From Vesta saturnalis (lineage: Eukaryota; Arthropoda; Insecta; Coleoptera; Lampyridae), in NCBI GenBank assembly GCA_036346205.1, contig JARFJB010002472.1, positions 3,014,501-3,078,500 on the forward strand: DNA of 64,000 nucleotides, given 5' to 3'. Positions 36,306 to 46,826 of the stretch are shown here, piece by piece (position 1 is the first letter of the stretch; the number at the start of each line of letters is the position of its first letter). Under the pieces are notes generated by a model. That model had not been told where the DNA came from. It saw nothing but the letters and a program-made list of their open reading frames with translations, and made no database searches. The translations under genes and the position numbers were made by a program.

Positions 36306-38544
36306 ATGGATACATCACTGACTAAGAGAATTACTAGACAGTCTTTTCGGTGCCCTATATTTGGTGATTCAAGTGAATTTCCCCCGAACATTATTCCAAG
36401 CTATGGACATGTGCTTCGATGTCGCTTTGAAGAGCATTTTGTGCTGGCAAGTAAGGTTAACAACACTAAAGCTAGTTTCTCAGCTGTTAGCAACACTGTT
36501 GCACGAAAAGTGATATTTATTTACCAGAAATCGTCAATCCCTGCTGTTACGTGTTATAGGATTATTGAGATAATTAAATCTTACTAAGATAAGTATCATA
36601 ATCTTAGGAAATCGTGCAATCGAGACAAGAGTAAAGCAAACTTCATAGAAACAATTGATGTATTAAAAACCCAAGCATCTCCACTGTTTGATGTCTCAGC
36701 GTGCAAGTGTGAAATGCATTTAGATTGGTCCTGTAAAATTGTACGGGATTGTACGATTGAAATAAAGTGTTTGTGTGAAAATCCTAACAAAATTCCAGTC
36801 ATTGAACACAGGTTTATTTACCTTCAGAGAAAGTACAGGGTGGGAAAAATCGAAACTATTCATCAAAAGCAAACGAAAATACTTAGCGGCAGGCTCGAAA
36901 GACAAAGATATACGCTAAAAAGACAATCTCCTAAACTAAAATAAACTGAAATTGAGGAATATAATGATTTAATTATAGCTCAGGGCAGCTTGTCGGATTG
37001 TGAAACGACTGATAAGAATGATGATGAGTACAAAGCTCCCATCTCTATAAAGAAAAAATCGCCTTGGCAGATGAAACTTAAGCTAAAATCTACTGCATTA
37101 CACTTTTACCGTTACGATGTAACAGATCGGGCAGCTGCTGCCTTGGAATCAAGTGTTTAGGAGGATAGTGGCTTAGTTAATGAAACAGATACCTCTAATG
37201 CAGTTGATCGATACAAAATAAGAAGGGCGAAGAGCCGCTGTAGGAAGAAATTGCAAGAAGGTAAACCACATGGCATATATTTTTATGGGTGCAAGGACGA
37301 CGCTAACCATAGAGAAAGTTAAATCCAAACAATTCCGACGAACGGTAAAAGAGGAACATTATGTATTCCTAAAAGAACCTGGATCTGATTCTTTAGGTCA
37401 TGTGCCTCCTAAGTCTGGATCAGCTCAGGACATAGCGAAATCGATTGTGTCATATCTCGACGATAAGAGGATTTCTTTAGATACTCTAGATGTTGTAGGA
37501 TGCGATGGTACAAATACGAATACAGAATGGAAGGGTGGTGCAATTAGACAACTTGAAGTGCATCTTGGACGACCCCTGCAGTGGGCTGGGTGTTTTCTTC
37601 ACTTTATTGAATTACCTTTCCGTCACCTTTTCCAACATTTGGATGGTATGACAATGGGTCCGAAATCATTTAGTGGGTTGATTGGGCAGAAATTAATTAT
37701 TTGCGATAAACTTCCAGTAATTAATTTTCAACGCATTGATTGTGAGATACCACGAGTGGACAGAAAATTGTTGAGTAAAGATCAACAGCACCTTTGGGAT
37801 ATACGTCAATCAATAAGGAGTGGAGACTTTCCAAATCACTTATCTAAACGAGAACCGGTTGTATGTGAGTTTAGAAAATCCATCTGATGCTCTGAAGGAG
37901 TTAATGACATACATTTTAAGATCCTACATGCCAGTTTGTTTTAGGATAAAGTGCAGTAAGTACATAACAGATGGGCCACTTCACGTTTACAAAGCAATAC
38001 ATACATCTCGGTACCTGTCAGACGAGTTGAAGAAAGTAGTGGATCCTGTTATTGAAAGCAACACGTTCTTCGCTCACCCCCAAAACATCTTGATAGCGAT
38101 GGTATTTGATGGAAGGGAGCACATACGAAAGTTGGGGCTCAGGAGTTTTAAAAGCAAGACAGACATGTTCAAAGGGTAAAACCATTAGATACTTTATCAC
38201 CCCTACTTCGAACTTCAATGCATGAGACTACACAGAGTTGATTTATTGGAGTAACATAAGGATTTCTTTCTCCTCCTCTTCTTCGGGGTGTACCCGATGA
38301 GGAAATATCGTTGTTGATTTAGTCTGGTGATATTCCAGATTGGGATACCAAAACATTCCCCTATCACACGCAATCCGTCAAAAGGTGCGTGAAGCTGATC
38401 ACTGAAGCGTCGCTCAAGGTGTGTGGGCTCCAATCAAAAGACGGTTACATCAGAGCCATATTCGAATTTAGATCAGTAATGCCCAATTTTGAAAGCAAAT
38501 CACAATACAGATTGGCTTCTAAACCAAGTACAAGTACAGAGTAA
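36306..38544 (+). pseudogene. Unnamed multicopy invertebrate gene family, decayed copy (family B)
   Basis: I recognise an uncharacterised family repeated in many insect genomes; no function is known to me. ATG 36306 begins MDTSLTKRITRQSFRCPIFG, its usual start. KVPVIE-like and RLERQRY segments follow (36780-36910), then a lysine-rich linker (37050-37260). The core at 37490-37890 has DVVGCDGTNTNTEWKGG, the block LGRPLQWAGCFLHFIELPFR, HLFQHLDG, GPKSFSGLIGQKL and LSKDQQHLWDI. After a frameshift at about 37860 it continues with PVCFRIK, SRYLSDELKKVVDPVIESN and HPQNILIAM. The C-terminus FPYHTQSVKRCVKLITEASL ... SRSVMPNF-like runs to TAA 38542-38544. In-frame stops and shifts near 36590, 37158, 37860 and 38180 disable it. 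Confidence 0.7.
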
Positions 38545-38604
38545 AAATAGCATAACAGAATAGATCTACGCAGAAAGACTAAACCAAAGTAATTACCAAA
38601 CATA

Positions 38605-39881
38605 CGAGACAGGTTCAATAAATACACGTTCGAGCCCTGTAGCACGAATGTTACTTTTGCTATAATCGCAGAAAGTTGCATAAGACGGCCACCGATAGTG
38701 TAGGTGTCTACAGTGACAGTTGACTCGTGATATTCGTAGAATGCACAGTCGTTGTGCGCGTTTCAGTATGGCAGGTCGTATCGTTTGAGCGTCCAAGACC
38801 GACCACCGAGCAGGAATACAGTTTTTAAACGCTGCGGGCAACGCCCTTGTTAAAATTTATCGGAGAATGTAAGATGTTTATGGTGAACAGTGTGCTTCGA
38901 AAACCACAGTCGTGGAATTGTGTCGGAAGTTCAGTAATGGACGACAATCGACAGCGGATTTGCCAAGGCCGGGCGTACATCGAAATACGAAGAGTGACGC
39001 CAATGTCGCTGCTGTGCGAGCAGCCGTTGTGAAGAGGCGGGTTCATGTTAGAGAATTGGCAGATCGTTTTGATATATGTGTGGGAACAATCAATGCTGTA
39101 ATTCATGAAGCTGGATACCTAAAGGTGTGTGAATAATGGATAACCCGTCAACTGACAGAAGAACACAAAGCCAACCGCATGGATCTTTCACTGCAGGATC
39201 TTCAGCGGTACCGTGAAGGAGATTCCTTCTTGCACCGAATTGTTTCCGGTGACGAAAGTTAGTGTCACCATTATGACCCTGAGTCGAAACGTGACAGTAT
39301 GCAGTGGAAACATCCATCATCTTCAAGGTACCAGAAATTCAAAACTCAACCTTACGCTGGCAAGGTTATGCTTACCTGCTTTCTAGATTACCGCGGACCA
39401 TTACTTCTTGAATTTAAAGACCCTCATGTTAACATCAATGCTGACCGATACAGTGAAACTTTGACTCGTTTGCGTACAGCCATAAAGAACAAACGTCCTG
39501 GTATTCTTACGGAAGGCGTCATCCTCCTTCACGATAACGCCCGTCCGCAGATCGCTAACATCATCACATCACAGATAGCGCGGATGAGGTGGGAGGTCAT
39601 ATAGCACCCCCTTACAGCCCAGATCTGTCACCCCGTGACTTCCATGTCTTTGGACCATTGAAGAAAGCACTCAAGGGACAGTGATTCTAGTCGGACGCTG
39701 AAATCCAGCAGGCAGTTTTAACGTGGTTCCGTCAACAGCCAGAGGAATGGTACGACACCGGTATACAGCGTCTTGTGAAGCAGTGGGATGCTTGTCTGTG
39801 TAGTAATGGCAATTTTGTTTAGTTTAAATAAACCGCTTACATGTACCACTGCTCAAACGTGTATTTATTGGACCAGCCCCC
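38605..39881 (+). mobile_element. Full-length mariner element (DD34D), 1277 bp
   Basis: TIRs of about 25-30 bp: left (38605) contains CAGGTTCAATAAATACACG, right (reverse complement from 39881) contains CTGGTCCAATAAATACACG. Both are flanked by TA (38603-38604 and 39882-39883). Length and TA duplication are standard for mariner. It sits 60 bp after the stop codon of the family B gene, inside that element. Confidence 0.92.
38767..39820 (+). pseudogene. Mariner transposase (DD34D), decayed
   Basis: ATG 38767 (MAGRIV followed by a stop) begins the gene. Blocks: VELCRKFSNGRQSTADLPRPG and VRELADRFDI (HTH region, to about 39100); FLHRIVSGDES with the first catalytic Asp (39250); HHYDPESKRDSMQW; GKVMLTCFLDYRGPLLLEFK; and LLHDNARPQIAN with the second Asp (39535). 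A frameshift near 39600 precedes YSPDLSPRDFHVFGPLKKAL with the third Asp. Counting across the shift gives 34 residues between the last two. The tail TWFRQQPEEWYDTGIQRLVKQ ends at TAG 39820. At least four stops or frameshifts. Confidence 0.9.
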
Positions 39882-40216
39882 TACAATGCGTAAATAATAT
39901 AAGTAGCACACACCCTTATTGGTTGGATGGGAAGGTTGTGGGTGGAACTCGAAGTGCAGCCACCTCCTCGTGGTAAGTTCTGGGTTGTTTTGATAGTATT
40001 AATATCTAAACAAGCGAAGAGCTGCACAATTGGCATGTAACTCAAAATCAACAACGTTTTGGCGTCATATGATAATTTTCCAAACGTACTAAATGTGTCC
40101 AAAATGGCGAATTTCGTTATATTTCTATGAACTTGCGCGATCGGAAAATATACTTCTAGAGACAAAAAAATGTTTTTATTGTTTTTCAATGCTTGATGTA
40201 AACAAATTTTGCTATA

Positions 40217-40500
40217 ATCACAGTCACGGTCATAGTCATAGTCATATCAATAGTCGTAGTCATGGTCGTAGTCGCAGTCGTAGTCCGTCACAATCATAGT
40301 CAATCAGTCACAATCGCAATCACAGTTACAACTACTGTCGCAATAGAGGTACAATCACAGTCATAGTCACTATCACAGTCATAGCAATATTCACAATCAC
40401 AGTCGTGGTCATAGTAATAGCCACAGTCGTAATCATAGTGGTAGTCGTAGTCATTGCCATAGCCAGTCATAATCCCAGTCTGGTATTGTCACAGCTATAG
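40217..40500. repeat. (GTCATA/GTCGTA/GTCACA)n hexanucleotide array
   Basis: About 280 bases of related hexamers beginning directly at the right end of the family B element. The array is in the same orientation as the one at 35655, so it is not part of the inverted repeat. Confidence 0.92.
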
Positions 40501-41019
40501 TCAGTGATAGTCACAGGACCGTCTGCGTCACACTCACTATCAAGCAGTATAATTCTCTTCCTCAGTAAATCGAGGTACTGACAATTTGGTAAAGTTGAGG
40601 CAACGCTTTCGTTTGCACCGTCTGTTTTGAATAAGCAGCAACATATGGTAATAAGCATTAGAGTAGTTGGTATAAGATACGTTAATTGCCAATTACCCCC
40701 AGAATTTTTTCAGGGGAAGGTGATGATCTTCCATAGTCCATCCAAATGTAAACATTTACACATATTTATAATATTTATCTTTTGTGTATTAAATTGTGTA
40801 TTTTATATTTATCTTTTATACAAGTTTGAACGTTTCGATAAACTGTTATATTTATCGTTCTAGTGAATTGATAATACCTTTAAAAGTTAATTTAAAGAAA
40901 TTAAATTTGTGAAGCATGAAAAAATATAAGTCTGCTATTAGTATAAAAGTTTGATACGTGTGTTTAAAAACCAACTACAGGTTCTAATTTTATTTGATTA
41001 GAGAACAGCTGGATCTTTA
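40501..41019. other. No gene recognised
   Basis: AT-rich intron sequence; ORFs of 60-80 codons on both strands show no motif. Confidence 0.4.
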
Positions 41020-41520
41020 ATAAATTAAGTAACATTAAACTGTCTTGAAAGTGACAAATCAGAATTTATACGTTCTGTTTTAGATGTATCATAAAAATTG
41101 CATTGCATATGTGGTAATACAAAATTTATTCTTTGTTAGACATATTATTATTTTATCTAAGTGGAATATCAAAGTATTTAGTTCTGAATGCTTTTACCAT
41201 TGAACTGATATTATAATGTGAAAAAATTCCGTCGAAGTAGTGTTTTGACTAAGGCATTGTTCATCCTTGGCCTCCATACGTAGAGCGTGATCTGGAGTGT
41301 TACTATAAAATTGTTGAATAATATATAATCTATTACAGATCTAGCTATTAATCATTACTAAAATAACATTCAGCAGTAGTATTTCAAACACACGTACCTA
41401 ATAGTTATAGTAGATTCAGTTTTTGCATTTTAAAATCTTATGAATGTGTTTAACATGTAGATGTAATTGTTATTGAAACCTATAAAGATTGTGCAATTTA
41501 TAGTAAAATGCGCGTGTTAA
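41020..41520 (+). repeat. Diverged, rearranged copy of the ~0.5-kb hammerhead-like repeat family
   Basis: The segment at 41030-41090 (TTAAACTGTCTT...GTGACAAATCAGAA) matches 59672-59705. The segment at 41466-41520 (GTTATTGAAACC ... GTGCAATTTATAGTAAAATG ... AAGTGAGTAT) matches the end of the copy at 56440-56530. The two pieces are in conflicting orientation relative to the other copies, so this locus is rearranged. Confidence 0.5.
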
Positions 41521-42316
41521 AGAACACACAAAGTGAGTATTTATCTGTACGTCTATAGTCTTCTAAATGGATTTAGATCCATAACTGTAATTGATTGTTC
41601 TTGGAACTACATATTTTGCAAGCTATTTCTGAAAAATAAACAGAAGGATATTAAAGAAGTAGCGCTTCGAAGTATAGTACGTCACTTCCTACTTCCTGAA
41701 TAATTCAAATGAACTTTTATTAAATTTTTGTTATAAATCGTTTTTAAGTGAAAAAGCGTCATTCTCAATTTTGATTCTGTAAACACAATTAATTGATCGT
41801 ATTTCGGTTTGAAGAAAAACGTTAATGGTTAACGTAAACGTTTCTATTGTTTTTTTAATAAATCGTTCCGCACAATTTCGAAAATAAAATTTATTTCTCC
41901 CAATGACTTTTTAATGAAAATAGAAATCAAAGATAATTGCTTTCCATTTAGATTATTGATGAGGGTCATAATAAGTGAATATCAAATATATACGTTGGTT
42001 TGGCATAAATCACATTCAATCAGAACACTTAAAAATAAAAATGTGATCAATTTTAAGACCAAGCAACTAAAATCAAACTAATATTTTTATTTTCATCTCT
42101 AAACTTTGCAAACTTTAATTGATGGCAAATAAAAATTAAAAACTTTTTGAGTTAAATTCGATTACAGCAATTTCCCTCACTTTACTAATGCAAAATTTAA
42201 AGTTTTTGTGAGTTTGAACGAGAGTTTGGACCTTTGCTATGTAAACACTTTGAATCTTTGAAAACACAAATCAAGAAAATAAATATGAAGTATTATGTAA
42301 ACATTTTGGTTATTAC

Positions 42317-42410
42317 CAGAATTGTCTTTATCAATTATCCTGAAAATCGCTTCCAAACTGCTTTTATTGCGATATAAAGTTTCAACGACAGTATTTGCTC
42401 CTTGGACGGT
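42317..42410 (-). CDS. rdgC: PPEF/rdgC protein phosphatase, penultimate coding exon
   Basis: 94-nt exon (31 codons plus one base). Acceptor TTTTCAG at 42411-42413 side, donor G|GTAATA at 42316. It encodes TVQGANTVVETLYRNKSSLE followed by AIFRIIDKDNS and the first base of a Gly codon. ETLYRN.S.LE.IFRIID is the signature preceding the first C-terminal EF-hand of PPEF proteins. The loop is completed by the exon at 26581-27104. Frame and splice phases are consistent with both neighbouring exons. Confidence 0.92.
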
Positions 42411-42461
42411 CTGAAAACATAAATAGTTGAATACGCTTTCCATATATTAATTAAAACTTAC

Positions 42462-42622
42462 TGTAATATCACTATCATTAATTTTATCAAAAGTAGTAGC
42501 ATAATTAACCATTTGAGTTTCTGTGTTTATAGTTACTAATTTTTCTCTTAGCATTCTCCATGGTAATGCTAATTCAGTTGCTGCCTCCAACGATCTACAC
42601 CACTCACTTAGTGGAATAAATC
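42462..42622 (-). CDS. rdgC: PPEF/rdgC protein phosphatase, internal coding exon
   Basis: 161-nt exon between acceptor TTTTTCAG|GA (42623/42622) and donor ACA|GTAAGT (42462/42461). It enters in phase 1 and leaves in phase 0. It encodes FIPLSEWCRSLEAATELALP, then WRMLREKLV, then a linker ending KINDSDIT. A W-x-x-x-(x)E...L.LPWRMLR segment is the conserved region following the phosphatase domain of PPEF/rdgC. The intron to the next exon is 51 bp (42411-42461). Upstream exons carrying the PPP catalytic motifs (GDxVDRG, GNHE) were not seen up to 64000 and are presumably outside the window. Confidence 0.92.
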
Positions 42623-43686
42623 CTGAAAAATACAGATTATGAACTTATGACTAAAATTTATAGCTTGATTTATGCACTTTTTCCTTTTTAGTTTCCTAGT
42701 TTGAGGAATAATTTCATATATGTGTGCACTTTATTGAAATTAAATTTTATCACAGAAGAAGCTTACTTTGAATCTTAATTTTATATTAAAACTATGTTGT
42801 ACTGAATTTTGTTTACGTTTATTAGAAAATGTCAGTGTTACAAATACGCTTTTGCTCTTTTCCCGTTTGGTACGTTAATAGATGAAGTTCTCACAGAGAT
42901 AACAATTAATCCATACAAGCGTAACATGACATTTTTTTCTTTAAAATTAAAATTCATTTATTGGATGTTGGAAGTACTCGTATACGAATATACTCTGCTA
43001 CAATTCATTTTAATCGCTATCCTAACAATAAACCAATCTTGTTTGAAAAGTGAATAGAATTTTGAACCAGACAGATACTTTCATAGTGATTGGACGTTCA
43101 AGCAAAATACAAGACAAATGATTAATGGAATTGCTGTTAAACAACAAAATATTTTGGTTTATTTATAATAAAATAGATGACCAAATTATTTGTTAAAGCT
43201 ATCTTTCTTTTAGTTTTGTTTTGAAAAATAAAAACACTTAAAACGAACGTTACGATTACAATGATCAGAACGCAAGCAGCAGCGGTTCCAGTCAGCAAGA
43301 AAATAAAACCGGGAACTCATTTGCAGTAATAATACTTCTCTAGAAATATTGATAAAAGCAAAACTTTAAAGAATCGTTAAGGTATTTTATAAGTGTCTAT
43401 AAGAAGTACATAGATTTCTAATATTAATAATACCATTTACAAGAAATTTTAGTATTTAAATACTTTTTATAATCGGACTAGTATCTTTTTTTTAATACGC
43501 TCTTCTACAGCGTTAAAATACTTTGGATATGAAGCGTAAAATAAGGTGAGTAAAAAAACTACCATCATCATACTTTACTGGGAAAATAAGATAAGAAACT
43601 TAATAGCTGGCCATGGAAAAAATTAGTGGTAACTGTCAAATAAATAAACAATAACGTATCAATTTACGTATCAACTATAAGTTTTG
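42623..43686. other. Intron of the rdgC-like gene; possible membrane-spanning ORF
   Basis: On the minus strand about 43320-43200 encodes GFIFLLTGTAAACVLIIVIV and more hydrophobic residues, then a basic NKTKRK stretch, like a single transmembrane helix with a stop-transfer signal. There is an in-frame TGA just upstream and I see no matching exons, so it is not called as a gene. Confidence 0.3.
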
Positions 43687-43688
43687 TA

Positions 43689-46486
43689 TAGGGTGGCCAA
43701 CTAAGAATGCGAGGTACGGTATCTGGGAAACTATCCATCGTAGAGGCTTGCGCAAAGAAGTTATTACTAAAACGGCTAATACAAAAACCTGGAAAATATT
43801 TTCAAGTTTCTGAATTGGCCGCTAGCGTAACTGCAATCTTGAATCTAAAAAAGTGATCTTTCTGTGAATTCTGCTATATTAACCTAATAAAAAAATAACT
43901 GCTCATTAAAGTCGAGTATAATCTGAGCTTTTTTTGTTTGGCACTTTTTGACGTATGTCTAAAAATAAAGTGGTGGGGGGTATTCAAAGGTTTCCTTAAA
44001 TAACCCCCTGCATCTTCGAAACGGCTAAGCCGATTTTAACAAACTTAGGCGCGTCGAAATGAGCTATTCTTGGGCTACAAATGTTATAATATTTGAAGTT
44101 TTGTTAGTTTCATGAGCAAGTAGATAAATGATGCCTAAACAAGCTCGCGAAAACCGCATCTCGATTTCCTGTTCCTAACCTAAAATATCGGCCAAAGAAA
44201 ACTTTATACGAAAATCCCTTCAATTTTTATTTTTTTTAACTTAATTTTTCTGTAATTGTTTCTATTATGTAAGTTGCGGCCCTAAAAAAGACCGATTTAA
44301 AGGAGGAAGGTTTTTAATGCCCCCGTAAATGCTCGAAATGCTGACCATCACTCTGTGCATTGCTGAGGCCTCTTATGGGTAAACGAGACTGCAGCTTCAA
44401 TTTTGGCTCTGAATAGGTTACCTAGAAATTGCGATTTTAAATGTTTGTAAATTTATACACCAGAATAAAATCACCCTTTTTGAAATTACTACGGGCAAGT
44501 AGGCAATGCTAAAGGTTATACGAAAGGCCTTTTTTTTTGTTTAAATGCATATTCACTATGGATATATACGAAAAATACAATTAATAGAAGCCGGCAATGG
44601 AAGCAGATACCTAAACAAAACATACATTATCCTCAAATTGTCAATAGTTTCCAATATGTTCGTGTTACTTTGAGCAATTTTTGTGCTTTCAAAATGCGTT
44701 TTACGAATAATGAAGCTGTTGATATGCTTGCGGTTTATTTTTAATGTCTTCAGAATTCCGCAGTTGCTAAAAGAGTTTACGCGGCTCGATATCCAAATCG
44801 GCGACCTTGCGATGTAAGAGTTTTTCCCGGATTAGTGGCGAGCTTACGAGCCAATGGTAGTTTTGGGTCTACGTTTCAACGGTAAAGAATTGGAAGAACA
44901 CAAGAAAATATTAACCGTGTACTGGGCTATATTGAAGGAAATCCTCATGTTAGCATAAGAGCATTATCCACTGAGTTGGGCATATCACGGACAACGGTTC
45001 AAAATATTTTGAAGGACCATAGGTCAGTTCTAATGGCCATCAAAGTATACAGGTATTCGTTTAAACTTTTTTTAATTACTTTAAGAATGCACCCATATCA
45101 TGTCGTTTTGCATCAGGCCTTGAAAGAGGAAGATTTTGATCGAAGGTTAGACTATTGCCATTGGATGTTAAGCATGATACGCGAAAATAGAGAATGTTTA
45201 TTTCAAATTCTTTGGACCGATGGAGCCACCTTCAGTAGTGACGGGAGAGTCAATCTGCATAATATTAATTATTGGTGTGCAAAAAATCCCCATTGGTTGC
45301 GTGAAGTTCAGCGCCAAGGACGTTGGAGTTTAAATGTATGGTGTGTCATACTGGGAGGCAGAATTATTTGGCCATATTTTTTCGAGCACCCCTAAATGGC
45401 AATGTATTTCGTGACCTTTTGGCTAATCAATTACCGTTGTTGTCTGAAGATGTGCCTCTGGAAACAAGACAAAAATTGTTTTTGCAGTTGGATGGTTGCC
45501 CAGCACATTTTGCTATTAATGTGCGAGAGCATATTAATGCAGTATTTCAACAGCGGTGGATTGGAAGAGGAAGCCAGACTTAACTTGCCTCGATTTTTAT
45601 TTATGGGGGCGCTTAAAGGACATCGTGTTTCGGACTCAACCTACTACTAGAGAACATATGAAAAACTGGATTTGTAACGCAATACGTAACATACCGAGAG
45701 CCGAAATTGAAGCTGCAGTTTTGTCTAGTCATGAGAGCCTTCAGCAATGCATAGAGCGTGATGGTCAGCATTTCGAGCATTTACGGGGGCGTTAAAAACC
45801 TTCCTCCTTTAAATCGGTCCTTTTTAGAGTCACAACTTACATAATAGGAACAATTCCAGAAAAATATAGTTAAAAAAAAATAAAAATTTAAGGGATTTTC
45901 GTATAAAGTTTTTTTTTGGCCGATATTTTAGGTTAGGAATAAGATATCGAGATACGGTTTTCGCGAGCTTATTTAGGCATCATTTAGCTACTTGTTCATG
46001 AAAAAAAAGTCATACCAATGCATTTAATTTTTTTGCGAAAATTCACCGTTTCTGTTGGAATGTCGAACAAACCCCTCTAGCGATGACATGTGAAACTAGC
46101 AAAACTACAATTATTATAATATTTGTAGCCCAAGAATAGCTCATTTCAGCGCGCCCAAGTTTGTTAAAATCGGCTTAGCCGTTTCGAAGGTACAGGGGGT
46201 TATTTAAGCAAACCTTTGAATACCCCTAGCACTTTATTTTTAGACATACGTCAAACACTACCAAACAAAAAAAGTTCAGATTATGCTCGACTTTAAAGAG
46301 CAGTTATTTTTATATTAGCTTAATATAGCGGCATTCACAGAAACATCACATTTTTAGATTCAAGATTGCAGTTACGCCCCCTAGCGGCCATTTCAAAAAC
46401 TTTTAGTGATAACATTTTTTTGCGCAAGCCTCTACGATAGATAGTTTCTCAGATACAGTACCTCGCATTCTTAGTTGGCCACCCTG
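43689..46486 (+). mobile_element. Mariner-like element with ~0.75-kb TIRs
   Basis: Ends: left TAGGGTGGCCAACTAAGAAT and right (reverse complement) CAGGGTGGCCAACTAAGAAT, each next to TA (43687-43688 and 46487-46488). The inverted repeats run inward for about 750 bp, to roughly 44440 on the left and 45720 on the right. The right arm therefore includes the last ~25-30 codons of the transposase, and the left arm is an antisense copy of them. Total 2798 bp. It is inserted upstream of the visible rdgC exons, presumably in another intron. Confidence 0.9.
44694..45795 (+). pseudogene. Mariner-like transposase (rosa/Visitor-like), near complete
   Basis: ATG 44694 gives MRFTNNEAVDMLAVYF, an in-frame stop, then VAKRVYAARYPNRRP (N-terminal HTH). 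GRTQENINRVLGYI and VSIRALSTELGISRTTVQ (second HTH) follow to about 45010. A 63-bp stretch, 45023-45085, has GT...AG ends and may be an intron; joining across it gives LKDHRMHPYHVVLHQAL. First Asp: LWTDGATFSSDGR (45220). NVWCVILGGRIIWPYFF follows, with a frameshift near 45395. Second Asp: LQLDGCPAHF (45490). A small deletion removes the WPxRS part, then PDLTCLDFYLWG carries the third Asp (45595). The end is QHFEHLRGR, stop at 45795. Few lesions, so it is a fairly young copy. Confidence 0.88.
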
Positions 46487-46488
46487 TA

Positions 46489-46826
46489 CATCGTTAGTTA
46501 ACGTATTGCTAAATATTATTACTTATTTGCGTTACAACTATTTTTTATGTGGTAATTATTCATTTAACACTAGCACTGCCGCCGGCTATTGTAAATACCT
46601 AAAACTGCCGTAACCGATCATTTTGACCTCTGGATAAGAAAGGTAATTTTGAGATGTATTCTTTATATATTTTACACTTAATTGAGAAAGAAACATAAAA
46701 AACAGATTTTAGGTAAATATTCATTTTAATTAAATAAAAATTAAATTGATTCGAATACATTCAGAATTTGATACAGTTTTACATGGTGTATTAAGCTCTA
46801 CAGTTTAAACAAGTAACGGTCTGTGC
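46489..46826. other. No gene recognised
   Basis: Short AT-rich spacer between the mariner element and the piggyBac relic. Confidence 0.5.

Larger units (their letters stand above)
35974..40214 (+). mobile_element. Candidate DNA transposon around an unnamed gene family, with nested mariner
   Basis: Left arm 35972-36055 and right arm 40135-40216 are inverted repeats at roughly 80% identity by eye. They share TATAGCAAA at the tips, CATTGAAAAACAATAAAAA inside and TTCCGATCGCGC at the inner edge. Identity stops at the tips. Because the tips read TATAGC/GCTATA, the duplication could be TA or TATA and the exact ends are ambiguous by two bases. A partial direct copy of the inner part of the arm lies outside it at 35871-35934. 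The element carries one decayed gene (36306-38544) and a complete-length mariner (38605-39881). Its own length is about 2.96 kb. Confidence 0.68.
27105..42316 (-). other. 15.2-kb last intron of the rdgC-like gene
   Basis: The donor G|GTAATA at 42317/42316 and the acceptor TTTTTAG|GT at 27105/27104 join in phase 1 and restore an EF-hand loop, which supports one intron across this span. It contains a mariner interrupted by piggyBac, a Crypton relic and a TIR element with a nested mariner. These insertions account for roughly 10 kb of its length. Confidence 0.85.

Noticed and set aside
43200..43330. Minus-strand transmembrane-like exon
   Set aside because: An in-frame TGA lies directly upstream and no partner exons or clean splice sites were found.
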